Source: an uncultured Eggerthellaceae bacterium (GTDB lineage Bacteria; Actinomycetota; Coriobacteriia; Coriobacteriales; Eggerthellaceae). From it: DNA of 64,000 nt. Where the stretch lies: the NCBI GenBank assembly GCA_903789415.1, contig CAIFEG010000001.1:12876-76875 (forward strand), in the 5' to 3' direction. The notes under the pieces are model-generated. The model saw only the letters and a list, made by a program, of their open reading frames with translations, made no database searches and was not told the DNA's origin. The translations under genes were made by a program, and so were the position numbers. Shown here one piece after another: positions 45,476 through 54,413 of the stretch (positions are counted from its first letter, which is position 1; every line of letters begins with the position of its first letter).

Positions 45476-45771
45476 GCAAAGATTTACATAGATATTTAGT
45501 AGCTTATGACATTAGCAGTGACCATCGTCGATCTCGAGTTTCAACTGTATTGCAATCTTATGGTTATCGTCTGCAATACAGTTTATTTGAAATAGAAGCA
45601 TCCCCTACCCGCATTGAACGACTTTTGGTGCAACTTGAAAATGAAATATCAATTCATGAAGATTCAGTACTCATTTACGATTTAGGAAAAATAGCGTCAG
45701 CAAGAAAAAGAAATATTTTGCAATTAGGCGCCTTGATTGATCCGCAAGCGGAAGGCCCAATTGTTATCTAG
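45472..45771 (+). CDS. cas2: CRISPR-associated endoribonuclease Cas2
   Basis: This 99-residue protein has the Cas2 ferredoxin-like fold pattern: RYLVAYDISSDHRRSRVSTV with the conserved Asp, LQSYGYRLQYSLFEIEAS, and a late ISIHEDSVLIYDLG. It bridges Cas1 dimers in the adaptation complex. The ATGA overlap with the fusion gene shows that the two are translated together, in line with a functional adaptation pair. It is the last cas gene; the leader follows. Confidence 0.93.
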   Translation: MSKDLHRYLVAYDISSDHRRSRVSTVLQSYGYRLQYSLFEIEASPTRIERLLVQLENEISIHEDSVLIYDLGKIASARKRNILQLGALIDPQAEGPIVI

Positions 45772-46052
45772 CTAATCCAAAGAAGTTAGACCAAAAATCC
45801 CCAAATAGGTTTCTGCAATTCAGTCGTTCTATTTAACTTGCTCTAGTCTCTGAGGGAAGAAAGCATATTGACTATTATGCGAGAAGTTGTTCGTCGCTAA
45901 TTGTTTCATGACTTCTCGCATCTTTATTCCGCCTGATGAGTCTCGTAACCATTTTTTTGCAGATTGTCTTTCCATATGGAAACTACTTAATTTGGTTATA
46001 TTTCGCATTCGGCTACGAAAAAGCTGGTAAAAGCGATGATACTATAGAGGCT
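45772..46052 (+). promoter_or_regulatory. CRISPR leader region with 11-bp inverted repeat
   Basis: These 281 A+T-rich bases lie between cas2 and the first repeat. ATGCGAGAAGT (45877-45887) is matched by ACTTCTCGCAT (45911-45921), a perfect inverted repeat with a 23-base loop, followed by CTTTATT. It could end cas transcription or be a protein or IHF-like bending site in the leader. GATACTATAG just before the array (about 46039-46048) may be the -10 of the array promoter. The orientation agrees with decay at the other end of the array. Confidence 0.65.
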
Positions 46053-46947
46053 ATGGCTGGGATATTTTCCCAGTCCCTTCGTTGAGGGATTACAAGCGCG
46101 TTGGATTGATGGAGGAACGCACAGATGGCTGGGATATTTTCCCAGTCCCTTCGTTGAGGGGTCTTAGAGGTTACGCCGAGCATTTCAACTGGTAGAGATG
46201 GCTGGGATATTTTCCCAGTCCCTTCGTTGAGGGACCTCTACCATCACCATGGCAAGCGGGTGGACGAATGGCTGGGATATTTTCCCAGTCCCTTCGTTGA
46301 GGGGCAGAAAAGAGGGAACGTGTCTCGCAGTAAGCAAAATGGCTGGGATATTTTCCCAGTCCCTTCGTTGAGGGTTGCGCCGCGCCTTGCCTGAATTGAC
46401 GCCGCCCTTATGGCTGGGATATTTTCCCAGTCCCTTCGTTGAGGGATGGAGCAAGTCACGGGGATTGCCGCGGCTTTGAAATGGCTGGGATATTTTCCCA
46501 GTCCCTTCGTTGAGGGGTTCGTGGGATCGATGGCGAAGCAGACTTTTTCGTATGGCTGGGATATTTTCCCAGCCCCTTCGTTGAGGGAACTGCAGGCACA
46601 TTGTGTATCCGATCATCTTAGGACATGGCTGGGATATTTTCCCAGTCCCTTCGTTGAGGGACGCCGTACATGTCGCTCCACGCTTGCAACTCTTCGATGG
46701 CTGGGATATTTTCCCAGTCCCTTCGTTGAGGGTTAAAGGCTATCCATCCTCATATGTGCGATGAGACATGGCTGGGATATTTTCCCAGTCCCTTCGTTGA
46801 GGGAACAAGTTAGGGTTAAATGGCTACGTCGGGAGCTAATGGCTGGGATATTTTCCCAGTCCCTTCGCTGGGGGGAAGGCAAGATCGAGCCATTCGTGGT
46901 GCAGCTTGGATATGGCTGGGATATTTTCCCAGCCCCTTCGTTGAATG
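46053..46947 (+). CRISPR. CRISPR array, 13 repeats of 36 bases, 12 spacers
   Basis: Repeats start at 46053, 46125, 46198, 46268, 46339, 46410, 46481, 46552, 46625, 46697, 46768, 46839 and 46912. Each begins ATGGCTGGGATATTTTCCCA and ends CCCTTCGTTGAGGG; CTGGGA/TCCCAG forms a 6-bp stem with a TATTT loop. Spacers are 34-37 bases. The repeat at 46552 has one change (AGCCCC for AGTCCC); the one at 46839 reads CGCTGGGGG at its end; the last one has AGCCCC and ends TTGAATG. Decay at the right end shows that transcription runs rightwards from the leader beside cas2. Confidence 0.98.
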
Positions 46948-46993
46948 ATAAAAAGTACTAGTTTTACTAGCTATATATCTTTAAAGAAAGGAA

Positions 46994-47812
46994 ATGCATA
47001 TGCATATCGATCGGACGCGAGCGCGAAATGCATTTGACGTGTACGTCGCCGACTACGATATCGCAGATCCAAAAATTCGTTTGAAGGTCGATCACACCTA
47101 TCGTGTCGCCGACCTGTGTGATGAAATTGCCCGCGAGCTTGGCTGGTCGAATGACGATGTCGACCTGGCCTGGCTTTGCGGGCTTTTGCATGATATCGGT
47201 CGCTTCGAGCAGGTGCGTCGATACGGTACCTTCAAAGATAGCGAATCAGTGTCGCATGCTACGCTTGGCGCGCAGATTCTCTTTGGTACTGGCGATGGCG
47301 CTGGAGACGGCACTGACGGCAATAGCGACGGTATCATTCGCAGATTTGCCGACGCACCAGATGAAGATGCGCTTATTCGGTCTACGGTTGCCGAGCACAG
47401 TGACTATCAACTGCCATCCAACCTGAATAAACGCACACGTCAATTCTGCGAAGTGGTGCGTGATGCCGACCAGATTGACATTGTGAAAGTCAACTGCATC
47501 GAATCGGCTGAATCTATTTATGGTGTCAGTGAATCAGAACTTGAAGCGAGCCCCGTCTCGTCTCAGGCACTTGCCGGGTTTCACGAGCATCGCACCCTGC
47601 GTCGTGACGAGCGCACCTACCCGGCAGACTATGTGGTAAGTCACATCTGCTTCGCGTTTGATCTGGTATATCCCATAAGTCGCCACATCATGGAAAAACA
47701 GGGCTATTTGGATAAAATGCTCACACGGCCGTTTACGAACGAGCAAACCACAAAAATATTCGCCGACATGCGTAAGGAAATGCATGCCTGGTTAGAAATG
47801 CAAAGTCACTGA
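46994..47812 (+). CDS. HD-domain phosphohydrolase
   Basis: This 272-residue protein starts after AAAGAAAGGAA. It has an HD fold: VDHTYRVADLCDEIAREL (first His, residues 33-50), LLHDIGRFEQ with the HD pair (about 72), HATLGAQILF and a later AEHSDYQLP, then RDADQIDIVKV. The set of His/Asp residues is that of metal-dependent phosphohydrolases. It is not the HD of Cas3, which is complete elsewhere, and base composition returns to the chromosomal norm here. It starts 46 bases after the last repeat, so the array does not extend into it. The substrate is unknown. Confidence 0.87.
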   Translation: MHMHIDRTRARNAFDVYVADYDIADPKIRLKVDHTYRVADLCDEIARELGWSNDDVDLAWLCGLLHDIGRFEQVRRYGTFKDSESVSHATLGAQILFGTGDGAGDGTDGNSDGIIRRFADAPDEDALIRSTVAEHSDYQLPSNLNKRTRQFCEVVRDADQIDIVKVNCIESAESIYGVSESELEASPVSSQALAGFHEHRTLRRDERTYPADYVVSHICFAFDLVYPISRHIMEKQGYLDKMLTRPFTNEQTTKIFADMRKEMHAWLEMQSH

Positions 47813-47833
47813 GGAAAAAATTGAAAGATACAA

Positions 47834-47870
47834 ACTGGGCGCCTGCAAGAGCAAACGCCCAGTAATTTTC
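47834..47870 (+). terminator. Terminator-like hairpin after the HD gene
   Basis: ACTGGGCG (47834-47841) pairs with CGCCCAGT (47856-47863), followed by AATTTTC. It lies between convergent genes. Confidence 0.6.
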
Positions 47871-47963
47871 ATTCTGATTTTTCATCCATTCCGCGATCAA
47901 AAAATGCAAAATTGATAGGTTTCCCCGCGAATAAAAACAAACTCGCAAAGCCAGCGATATCCC

Positions 47964-48908
47964 CTACTTCGCGTACTTTCCGTCGATGAAGACGAGGTCT
48001 TCTTCGTTGCCAAATTCACTGTTGCTGTATGCCTTGTACAACGCAATAATCCAGTCTACGAAGTTCCAAATGCCGAAGGTAAGCCAGTTGAGCAGGAGTT
48101 TTGCAACACCGATACCAATCTGGCCACGTACAAACCTGTCTACTCCAATTCCCCCAACTAAGAAGCACAGTACCCAAACAAAGACATGCTTGTTGATTCT
48201 CTTGACTTTGACCTGCCCGTTCGCAGGATAGGTAGTTGCCTGTGCATACGTCGCGCCGCCAGCTGCATAGTTAGCTTGTCCTGCGGGTGCTCCTTGCCCA
48301 CCTGCTGGTGCGCCGTACGTGTTTCCGTTCGGTGCATATCCATTTCCATTCGGGGCATATGTTCCTGTTGGTGCAGCACCATTTGGGGGTACCGCCGTAC
48401 CTTGTGGAGCTGCCTGTGGACCAGGTTGCGGTTGACCTGCGTACGTTCCCGCGCCAGCGGCACCCGCAGCAGCGACACCCGCGGCAGCAACACCCGCTGG
48501 TGCTGCATTTTGCGGAGGTACCGAAGTGCCTTGTGGCGCAGCCTGCGCAGCTGATTGTGCTGCGGAATACTGCGGTGGGGGTACGGGAGCACCTTTGCTC
48601 GCAGGTTTTGGAGCAGCTTGTTGCGATCCTGGTCGAGCGGGGGTTGTTGAATCTGCTTGTGCAGCAGGCTTTTCTGCGTCGGCAGATTTTTCTGCGTTAG
48701 CTGGCTTTTCTGCCTCGGCTGGCTTTTCTGCCTCTGCAGGCTTTGCTACATCTGCAGTTTTTTCGACTTCTGCAGGCTTTTCCGCCTTTGCCGTTTTTTC
48801 CGCATCTGCAGCAGGAGCTGTGCTCTTCTGCTCAGGAGTACCGGAGGAAGCGAGAGCGCTTTCGCTGGAGGCTTGTGGTGCGGGGGTGGGTTCTTTGTCT
48901 TCGGACAT
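47964..48908 (-). CDS. TM2-domain membrane protein with long low-complexity N-terminus
   Basis: In this 314-residue protein only the last 75 residues are a recognisable domain: the TM2 pair KHVFVWVLCFLVGGIGVDRF and ISIALYKAYS-type end (ALYKAYSNSEFGNEEDLVF), with the GxxGxDRF turn. Before it lie a repeat region of (E/A)EKPAEAEKPA-like units (about residues 25-85) and a Pro/Gln/Ala/Gly/Tyr-rich part. TM2 proteins are small membrane proteins without an agreed role. The N-terminal part is probably cytoplasmic and disordered. The repeats are encoded by variable DNA and can change in number. Confidence 0.82.
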   Translation of the reverse strand: MSEDKEPTPAPQASSESALASSGTPEQKSTAPAADAEKTAKAEKPAEVEKTADVAKPAEAEKPAEAEKPANAEKSADAEKPAAQADSTTPARPGSQQAAPKPASKGAPVPPPQYSAAQSAAQAAPQGTSVPPQNAAPAGVAAAGVAAAGAAGAGTYAGQPQPGPQAAPQGTAVPPNGAAPTGTYAPNGNGYAPNGNTYGAPAGGQGAPAGQANYAAGGATYAQATTYPANGQVKVKRINKHVFVWVLCFLVGGIGVDRFVRGQIGIGVAKLLLNWLTFGIWNFVDWIIALYKAYSNSEFGNEEDLVFIDGKYAK

Positions 48909-49126
48909 GGTGTCTCCTTTTAGATGAGCTGCGACGATATTGACGTCTTTTGTACATTATTATTACATAAGGATTATTAGAATTGTTTCCAGGATAATAC
49001 CTATTCTATGAGAAGATGCTGTTTCTAAGATTATTTCAGCTTGTAGTAGTGTTCTAGCTTTGCGGAATCTGTCTTTCTCATTGCGCAAAAACAGGCATAA
49101 CGTTGACAAACTGGAGGGAGGCACCG

Positions 49127-50200
49127 ATGGATCATCACTCCGAACACGATGATGCCGCTGGTAAAAAACACGTGCATACCAGAAATGTTCCTCCAGCAAA
49201 GCATGCTCAATTTAAAGAAGATGCCCAACATGAGGCGAAAATCAGCCAAGCGCAATTAAAAGATGAAGCAAAACACACTTCGGCAAAACTTCAAGAAGCT
49301 CTTACGCAGCAAGAAGCAAGAAATCGGATTATCCAAATAGCAATCATTGTTGTAGTTATTATTGCCATCGTGGGTATTGTTCGTTCGTGCGCAGCTCCAA
49401 GCGCATCTGACACATCCCAAGCAAGCACAGAATCGCAAGAGACTGCAAACGCCGCAAACGATTCATCTTCGGAAGACGCGTCTTCTGACGAGGCATCTCA
49501 AGACGAAACGTCTAACGATGAGACATCTTCTGACGAATCAGCCAACACCGCGAGCTCTGCAACCCCTGATAGATCTCTTTCTTCAAACAGAACATTGGCC
49601 TTCGATAAAAAGGGTCTGGGAATGTTTTCCGGTTCCGTGAACCTTAACGTGCCCTGCTATATGCAGTACCCTGAACTTCCCACCGGCTGCGAGTCAGTTG
49701 CATTAACAAACACGCTTCGCTATTGGGATTTTGACCTAAGTAAAACCGAAATCGCCGCAAACTGGATTCCCCAAAGTGATTACGATTTCGTGTATTCATT
49801 CTGGGGAGACCCGTTCACGTATTCCGGTGGATTCATCATGCCACCAGGTTTGACAAACGCGGCGAACGATTTCCTGACTTCTAATGGATCCGACCTGCGT
49901 GCCCACGACATATCAGGCACTCCGTTTCCGCAGTTGCTCTGGTATGTATCTCAAGGTGAGCCAGTCATTGTGTGGACAACAGTCAATATGTCACCCGTAG
50001 GCTCTCCGGTAATAGAAGCAGATGGATACACCGGATATTCTAATGAGCACGCCGTGGTCCTCGAGGGCTACGACTCTACCACAGGAATTGTTTTAATTTC
50101 AGATTCAATTAGCGGAATGGTTCCGCGCAATGAAACAGTGTTTGCCCAGATATACCAAGATCTCGGGAGCAATGCAGTCGTTATAACACGGGAATCATAG
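49127..50200 (+). CDS. C39-like cysteine peptidase, membrane anchored
   Basis: I chose the ATG at 49127, preceded by GGAGGGAGG, giving 357 residues. A charged, helical cytoplasmic N-terminus (to about 68) is followed by one membrane helix (IIQIAIIVVVIIAIVGIV), a Ser/Asp/Glu/Thr linker with SDE(A/T)S repeats, and a Peptidase_C39-like papain-fold domain. The nucleophile is in LPTGCESVALTNTLRY; NEHAVVLEGYD holds the His, and ISDSISG the acid. In the protein the catalytic domain is outside the cell. Related proteins are often found with cell-wall-linked functions; no target is visible nearby. Confidence 0.85.
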   Translation: MDHHSEHDDAAGKKHVHTRNVPPAKHAQFKEDAQHEAKISQAQLKDEAKHTSAKLQEALTQQEARNRIIQIAIIVVVIIAIVGIVRSCAAPSASDTSQASTESQETANAANDSSSEDASSDEASQDETSNDETSSDESANTASSATPDRSLSSNRTLAFDKKGLGMFSGSVNLNVPCYMQYPELPTGCESVALTNTLRYWDFDLSKTEIAANWIPQSDYDFVYSFWGDPFTYSGGFIMPPGLTNAANDFLTSNGSDLRAHDISGTPFPQLLWYVSQGEPVIVWTTVNMSPVGSPVIEADGYTGYSNEHAVVLEGYDSTTGIVLISDSISGMVPRNETVFAQIYQDLGSNAVVITRES

Positions 50201-50280
50201 GCTCACGCGAGCAGGTTAGAGCGCACTTCAGTAGGCTGGGATGATAAGCCTGTGACGACCTGGCTTTAACATATACGGCT

Positions 50281-51426
50281 CTATTTCGAAACAAGATTGA
50301 CGCAGTTGTCCGGGATCCTGATATAGAAATCTTCGCCTTCAACAGGCAATTTGCTTAAGTCATAATGCGTCTTATCAATAGCCCATTGAATGCGCGATTT
50401 CAGAAAATGCGCCTTATTTGGGTTTTGGCTATCACGCGCAGAACGAGCTTCCTGGCCTTCAATGTCCAGAACCGTCATCATAATGGCGCGCTCAAAACGC
50501 GAGTCACTGATGCGATCAGCCCGTACATGAAAAACGTTATCATTTGGAGTTTTCCCTGGTCCAGCTGCGAGTTTGAGATCAAACGCACGCACGCCAAGAT
50601 ACTTCACATCATCCGACACGAGATCTGCGACATGCACGCGAATTCCCCATTCAGGCAGGAACACTTCGTGGGAATTTGTCTTGGTAGCCGGGGTCGTATT
50701 TTTACAGCCAGAAAGTTTCAGCGTTGCTAGAGACCTCGGATGTTGCACCAGATCATCCTTTTCGGAAACTTCATCGATCTTGCCATTATCAATGACCGCA
50801 ATACGCTTGCAGAATCGAAATGCCTCATCGATATCGTGGCTCACATACAAGATTGTGCCATTAAACTGGTCAAACACGCCCACCAGATTTTGTTCCAAGC
50901 CACTTTTCAGATGTACATCAAGGGCAGAGAACGGCTCATCGAGCATCAAAATACCAGGCTTCGATGCGAACATGCGCGCCAATGCTACACGCTGCTGCTG
51001 ACCTCCTGACAAATGATATGGATAGCGCGCTTCGAGGCCCTTGAGCGAGAATCGTTCAATCTCCCGCATCACGATATCCTGGCGCGTGCGTGCATCCAGC
51101 GAGCGATCGATACCCGCAGCAACGTTGTCGAACACACTCAGATTAGGGAACAACTGGTAATTCTGAAAGAGCAGGGCAGTTTTTCGCTCCTGAGGTTTCA
51201 GATTCACTTTTGCATGGCGTGCACCTGCTGGTTTGTCAAAGAATGTTGTGCCGTTGACTTGGATAATGCCTTCATCAGGTGTTTCGATTCCGGCAATACA
51301 GCGCAAAGTCATGGATTTTCCACTGCCGCTGGCGCCCAAAAGACCAAGCGTTTCGGAACCTGCATCAAGGGCAACCTCTAAAGTGAACGAGGCAAGACGC
51401 TTTTTGATGTCAACATGCACACTCAT
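50281..51426 (-). CDS. modC: Molybdate ABC transporter, ATP-binding protein
   Basis: The 381-residue protein has one ABC ATPase domain: Walker A LGASGSGKS (about 30-38), LFQNYQLFP, signature LSGGQQQRVALARM, Walker B LMLDEPFSAL and His in VSHDIDEAF. It is followed by a C-terminal TOBE-like part (about 250-380), as in ModC. The overlap with modB (ATGA) and the ModA lipoprotein next to it settle the substrate class as molybdate or tungstate. It supports the molybdoenzymes common in anaerobic actinobacteria. Confidence 0.9.
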   Translation of the reverse strand: MSVHVDIKKRLASFTLEVALDAGSETLGLLGASGSGKSMTLRCIAGIETPDEGIIQVNGTTFFDKPAGARHAKVNLKPQERKTALLFQNYQLFPNLSVFDNVAAGIDRSLDARTRQDIVMREIERFSLKGLEARYPYHLSGGQQQRVALARMFASKPGILMLDEPFSALDVHLKSGLEQNLVGVFDQFNGTILYVSHDIDEAFRFCKRIAVIDNGKIDEVSEKDDLVQHPRSLATLKLSGCKNTTPATKTNSHEVFLPEWGIRVHVADLVSDDVKYLGVRAFDLKLAAGPGKTPNDNVFHVRADRISDSRFERAIMMTVLDIEGQEARSARDSQNPNKAHFLKSRIQWAIDKTHYDLSKLPVEGEDFYIRIPDNCVNLVSK

Positions 51427-52973
51427 GAGAGCGCCTCCCCCGCAGTTTCCGAATTGTCTTTCTGGCTGTCTTGCCCATCCTGGCCTTCATCGTAATGCGC
51501 GATAAAACGCTCAACTTTTCGGTCGCGTGCGTTTACCTTCATGTAGCGCTGCGTGCGCGATGAATATACGTTGATAAGCAGAATAACCAGGAAAGAAATG
51601 AGAATGACTACAACCACCCAGAAAATAGCCACGTCCGTTTGTCCGGCCATCCAGTCGAAGTAGATTGCGATCGGGATTGTCTGTGTGACGCCTACGTAGT
51701 TGCCAGCGAAAAACAGCGTTGCGCCAAATTCACCCATCGCGCGAGCGAAGGCCAAAACGGTACCCGCCGCAATTGAAGGCCAGACCAGCGGAATCATCAG
51801 TTTACGGAAGATATGCGATTCACTCCACCCCAGCGTGCGCGCCGCATCAAGCATCGACGAATCAATGTTTTCAAACGCGCCACGAATGGTGCGATACATC
51901 AGCGGAAATCCCACCACAATACATGCGATAACGGCAGCAGGCCAGGTGAACACGATGTCGATGCCGTGCGCGATAAGCCAACGACCAATGGCCGTGGATT
52001 TGCCGAAGAACAACAAGAGCAAAAAGCCGCACACCGTTGGCGGCAGCACCATGGGGATCGTGAAGAGCGTGTCCAGTACACCTTTCGCTTTATCCGACAC
52101 ACGAATGGTAAGCCATGCGGCAATCAGGCCGAGGAAGAAAATAACTGCCGTTGCCACAAAGGTCGTACGCAGCGATACCCACAGCGGCGACCAATCAAGA
52201 TTGCTTAAAAATTGTTGGAGCGCCGCAAGTCCCGTGGCACGCGTATTGACCACCGTTTCCGCCGGAACGCTCAACTCCCCCGATTCCGCATATAAACCGC
52301 CCGATGACCCATCTTCAGAACCCGACTGCACCACCGTGGTGTAATAATGGCCATCTTCGATTTCTACATTAAAAGAATAGGTGTAATCGCCCACAACAAC
52401 TTGCGACGAATCGGTGAAATAAATGGTCTCATCCTGCAGGTCGGCAAACATCGTGCCGCCGCGAGAAGCCTGCCTGTCCACGGCATCAAGCATGGAAAGA
52501 AATGTCTGCTGGAATGACGCATCGTTTATGTCGATGCCGAACTGGTCGATGACCGACGACGGAATATATACGAGCATATAGCCCTGCGCGACCACAACCG
52601 AAAAGCAGTTCGCACTTTCTACGGGGTAACGATACCCATAGTAGACATCGTTGTAGGTTCGATTGGTATCCTTGTTTGAACGCGAAAACGAATTGATTGC
52701 ATAATCGGTTCCGTTTACGACGATCGCATCGCCGGACTCAGAAATCGTGGAATTACCTGCGAATCCATCGCGCGAACTCGACACATCCTGCGTGGTTACC
52801 GCAGCCTGCTCGATATTTCCGCCCCTGCTATCACGCGGTGTGGAACCCGCTGCCCAAGCAGGCTTTGCATAGGAAACGATCAGTATGACGCATGCCACAA
52901 GCGCAAACGCTACGCGGAGCCCCCGCATCATACCACCCGTTTCATATGCCTTTTCCCGCCAAAAAGTGCGCAT
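51423..52973 (-). CDS. modB: Molybdate ABC transporter permease ModB with exported N-terminal domain
   Basis: The 516-residue protein is about twice the usual ModB length. The permease is residues 260-490: five or more helices, PPTVCGFLLLLFFG, and the EAA loop DAARTLGWSESHIFRKLMIP that docks to ModC. The added part starts with a signal-like segment (LRVAFALVACVILIVSYAKPAWA, about 19-41) and an extracytoplasmic domain of about 215 residues (GDAIVVNGTDYAINSFSRSN, VVAQGYMLVYIPSSVIDQFG, SQVVVGDYTYSFNVEIEDG). I do not recognise this domain. A second start at 52931 is possible and would begin right at the signal. It could receive ModA or bind oxyanions. Confidence 0.87.
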   Translation of the reverse strand: MRTFWREKAYETGGMMRGLRVAFALVACVILIVSYAKPAWAAGSTPRDSRGGNIEQAAVTTQDVSSSRDGFAGNSTISESGDAIVVNGTDYAINSFSRSNKDTNRTYNDVYYGYRYPVESANCFSVVVAQGYMLVYIPSSVIDQFGIDINDASFQQTFLSMLDAVDRQASRGGTMFADLQDETIYFTDSSQVVVGDYTYSFNVEIEDGHYYTTVVQSGSEDGSSGGLYAESGELSVPAETVVNTRATGLAALQQFLSNLDWSPLWVSLRTTFVATAVIFFLGLIAAWLTIRVSDKAKGVLDTLFTIPMVLPPTVCGFLLLLFFGKSTAIGRWLIAHGIDIVFTWPAAVIACIVVGFPLMYRTIRGAFENIDSSMLDAARTLGWSESHIFRKLMIPLVWPSIAAGTVLAFARAMGEFGATLFFAGNYVGVTQTIPIAIYFDWMAGQTDVAIFWVVVVILISFLVILLINVYSSRTQRYMKVNARDRKVERFIAHYDEGQDGQDSQKDNSETAGEALS

Positions 52974-53073
52974 CAGTTTTCTCTCTACAAACTCAACGTG
53001 CGCTCGCCATACAAAATGACCAGCGCACGTTTCGCTCCTATAACGTATTCGTCATCATCTGAGCTTTGAAGAC

Positions 53074-53991
53074 TTATGAGGCCAGCTCAAATCCATATTC
53101 GGAGAAGATCCTCTGAGCATCTGGATCATTCAAGCAGAAGTTCAGGAAGTCGTTTGCTACATCAGCATTTGAGGTAGACGTGCACACTGCACCAGGATAG
53201 ACAATAGGTTTATGCATATCAGCAGGAATGGTGTAAATGTTCTTGATTCCGTCATAGCGATAGATATCAGAGCTGTAGACCAAGCCTACATCGCACTGAC
53301 CCTCTCTTACATACGAAGCAACTGTTCCAACCTTATCAGCGCCCGCATTCAGTTTGTTGGTAACAAAGTCATTGTCCTGAATGGTGATATTGCCATCATC
53401 GGCGGTGGTGAAATCGAGAAGCCCCGCAGACTGCAGTGCTTGTGCCGCATATTTACCTGCAGGAACGGTGTTTGGCTCGCCAATAGCAACCGAGGTAATG
53501 GTGCTGTCCGTGCCCAAATCTGTCAGGTTTGAAACATTGAAATTACTGTTTTCTGCAGCGGCAACAACTAAATCGTTGTTGAACATATTTGTGCGCGTGC
53601 TTTCGTCGATTGATCCGTTGGTATCAGCTTTGTCCATTGTCGAAGATGAAGCCGTGATCAGGACATCTGCAGATGCACCAGCCTGTAACTGCGATACCAA
53701 ATCGCCTGACGCCTTGTACTGGGTGTCAGAGAAAGTGACCTCGGGATGCTGTTGCGTGTACAGCGCTTCAACTTCTGGCAATGCCTTTTCCAGAGAGTTC
53801 GCAGCAAACACCTGAAGCGTGGTGCTTTCTGTTGAAGAACTCTCACTCGTGGTTGAGGCGGAATTGGAGCTGGAGTCCGAAGAAGAGCTTTGGCTCGAAC
53901 AACCAGCAAGAGCAAACACGCCAACCAGCGCCATAATCGCACATACGGCAATGATCTTAGAAAACTTGCTCCGTGACGCAGTTTTGTTCAT
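53074..53991 (-). CDS. modA: Molybdate-binding lipoprotein ModA
   Basis: With the ATG at 53991, which follows GAAAGGAAC, the protein has 305 residues: a lipoprotein signal (lipobox ALAGC at about 32), a Ser/Thr linker, and a ModA-type binding domain. The pattern LQVFAANSLEKALPEVEALY, SGDLVSQLQAGASADVLITAS and AIGEPNTVPAGKYAAQALQ is the usual ModA signature, and GQCDVGLVYSSD and IPADMHKPIVYPGAV follow. It captures molybdate or tungstate for ModBC. It precedes modB by 100 bases on the same strand. No ModE-type or riboswitch site was recognised upstream. Confidence 0.9.
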   Translation of the reverse strand: MNKTASRSKFSKIIAVCAIMALVGVFALAGCSSQSSSSDSSSNSASTTSESSSTESTTLQVFAANSLEKALPEVEALYTQQHPEVTFSDTQYKASGDLVSQLQAGASADVLITASSSTMDKADTNGSIDESTRTNMFNNDLVVAAAENSNFNVSNLTDLGTDSTITSVAIGEPNTVPAGKYAAQALQSAGLLDFTTADDGNITIQDNDFVTNKLNAGADKVGTVASYVREGQCDVGLVYSSDIYRYDGIKNIYTIPADMHKPIVYPGAVCTSTSNADVANDFLNFCLNDPDAQRIFSEYGFELAS

Positions 53992-54413
53992 GTTGTTCCT
54001 TTCAATAGAATAGCGATTGGTCCGAATGCCCCTCATGAATCATCGATGCATATCAGCTTTCAACGCGCGGCCCTTATCAAAAAGACCTCTGCATGATTTT
54101 TGCTGACAGAAAATTTTCATGCCTTCCAGCATTTGTTTTAAGAGATCGCATTCAATAGGTTCACATATTATTTGTTTAAAAGAATATAGTCAATTATGCA
54201 TAAAGATATTCTTGAAGAGCGTTCAGATTAATCGGCTGAAGGTTGGCGGGCGAATTTCTATGCATGCAAAAACGTCCGGCGATTGCATATGCAGCCTTGT
54301 GCATTGCAACCAAACCGGACGTTTTCCGACGAAATGAGTTCACGCCATTCCAGGGCAAATTGTTATTGGTTTTCTACGTATCTACGCATCCCCACGTATC
54401 CAAAAACGCATCC
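53992..54413. other. Region between permease and modA genes, with a long hairpin terminator
   Basis: No gene is supported in these 422 bases. AAAACGTCCGG (54269-54279) pairs with CCGGACGTTTT (54315-54325); read on the minus strand it ends in CGTTTTTGC and should terminate the amino-acid permease transcript. Its 35-base loop contains GATTGCATATGCAGCC, itself partly palindromic. The remaining bases up to modA hold its promoter; I see no marked operator. Confidence 0.6.

Noticed and set aside
46185-46616. 143-residue open frame on the minus strand with periodic sequence
   Set aside because: It is the translation of the CRISPR repeats; the plus-strand frames in the same place repeat likewise.
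46994-47812. HD protein as an additional Cas nuclease
   Set aside because: Cas3 already has a complete HD domain; this gene lies past the decayed array end, with chromosomal base composition.
48650-48840. Repetitive DNA as a minisatellite
   Set aside because: It encodes the in-frame Glu-Lys-Pro-Ala repeats of the TM2 protein, so the coding repeat accounts for it.
51700-52344. 214-residue frame on the plus strand
   Set aside because: It is a shadow of modB; the composition is that of a reverse-frame artefact.
53992-54268. Molybdenum-cofactor riboswitch before modA
   Set aside because: I looked for a long structured leader but saw no matching stems or conserved core.
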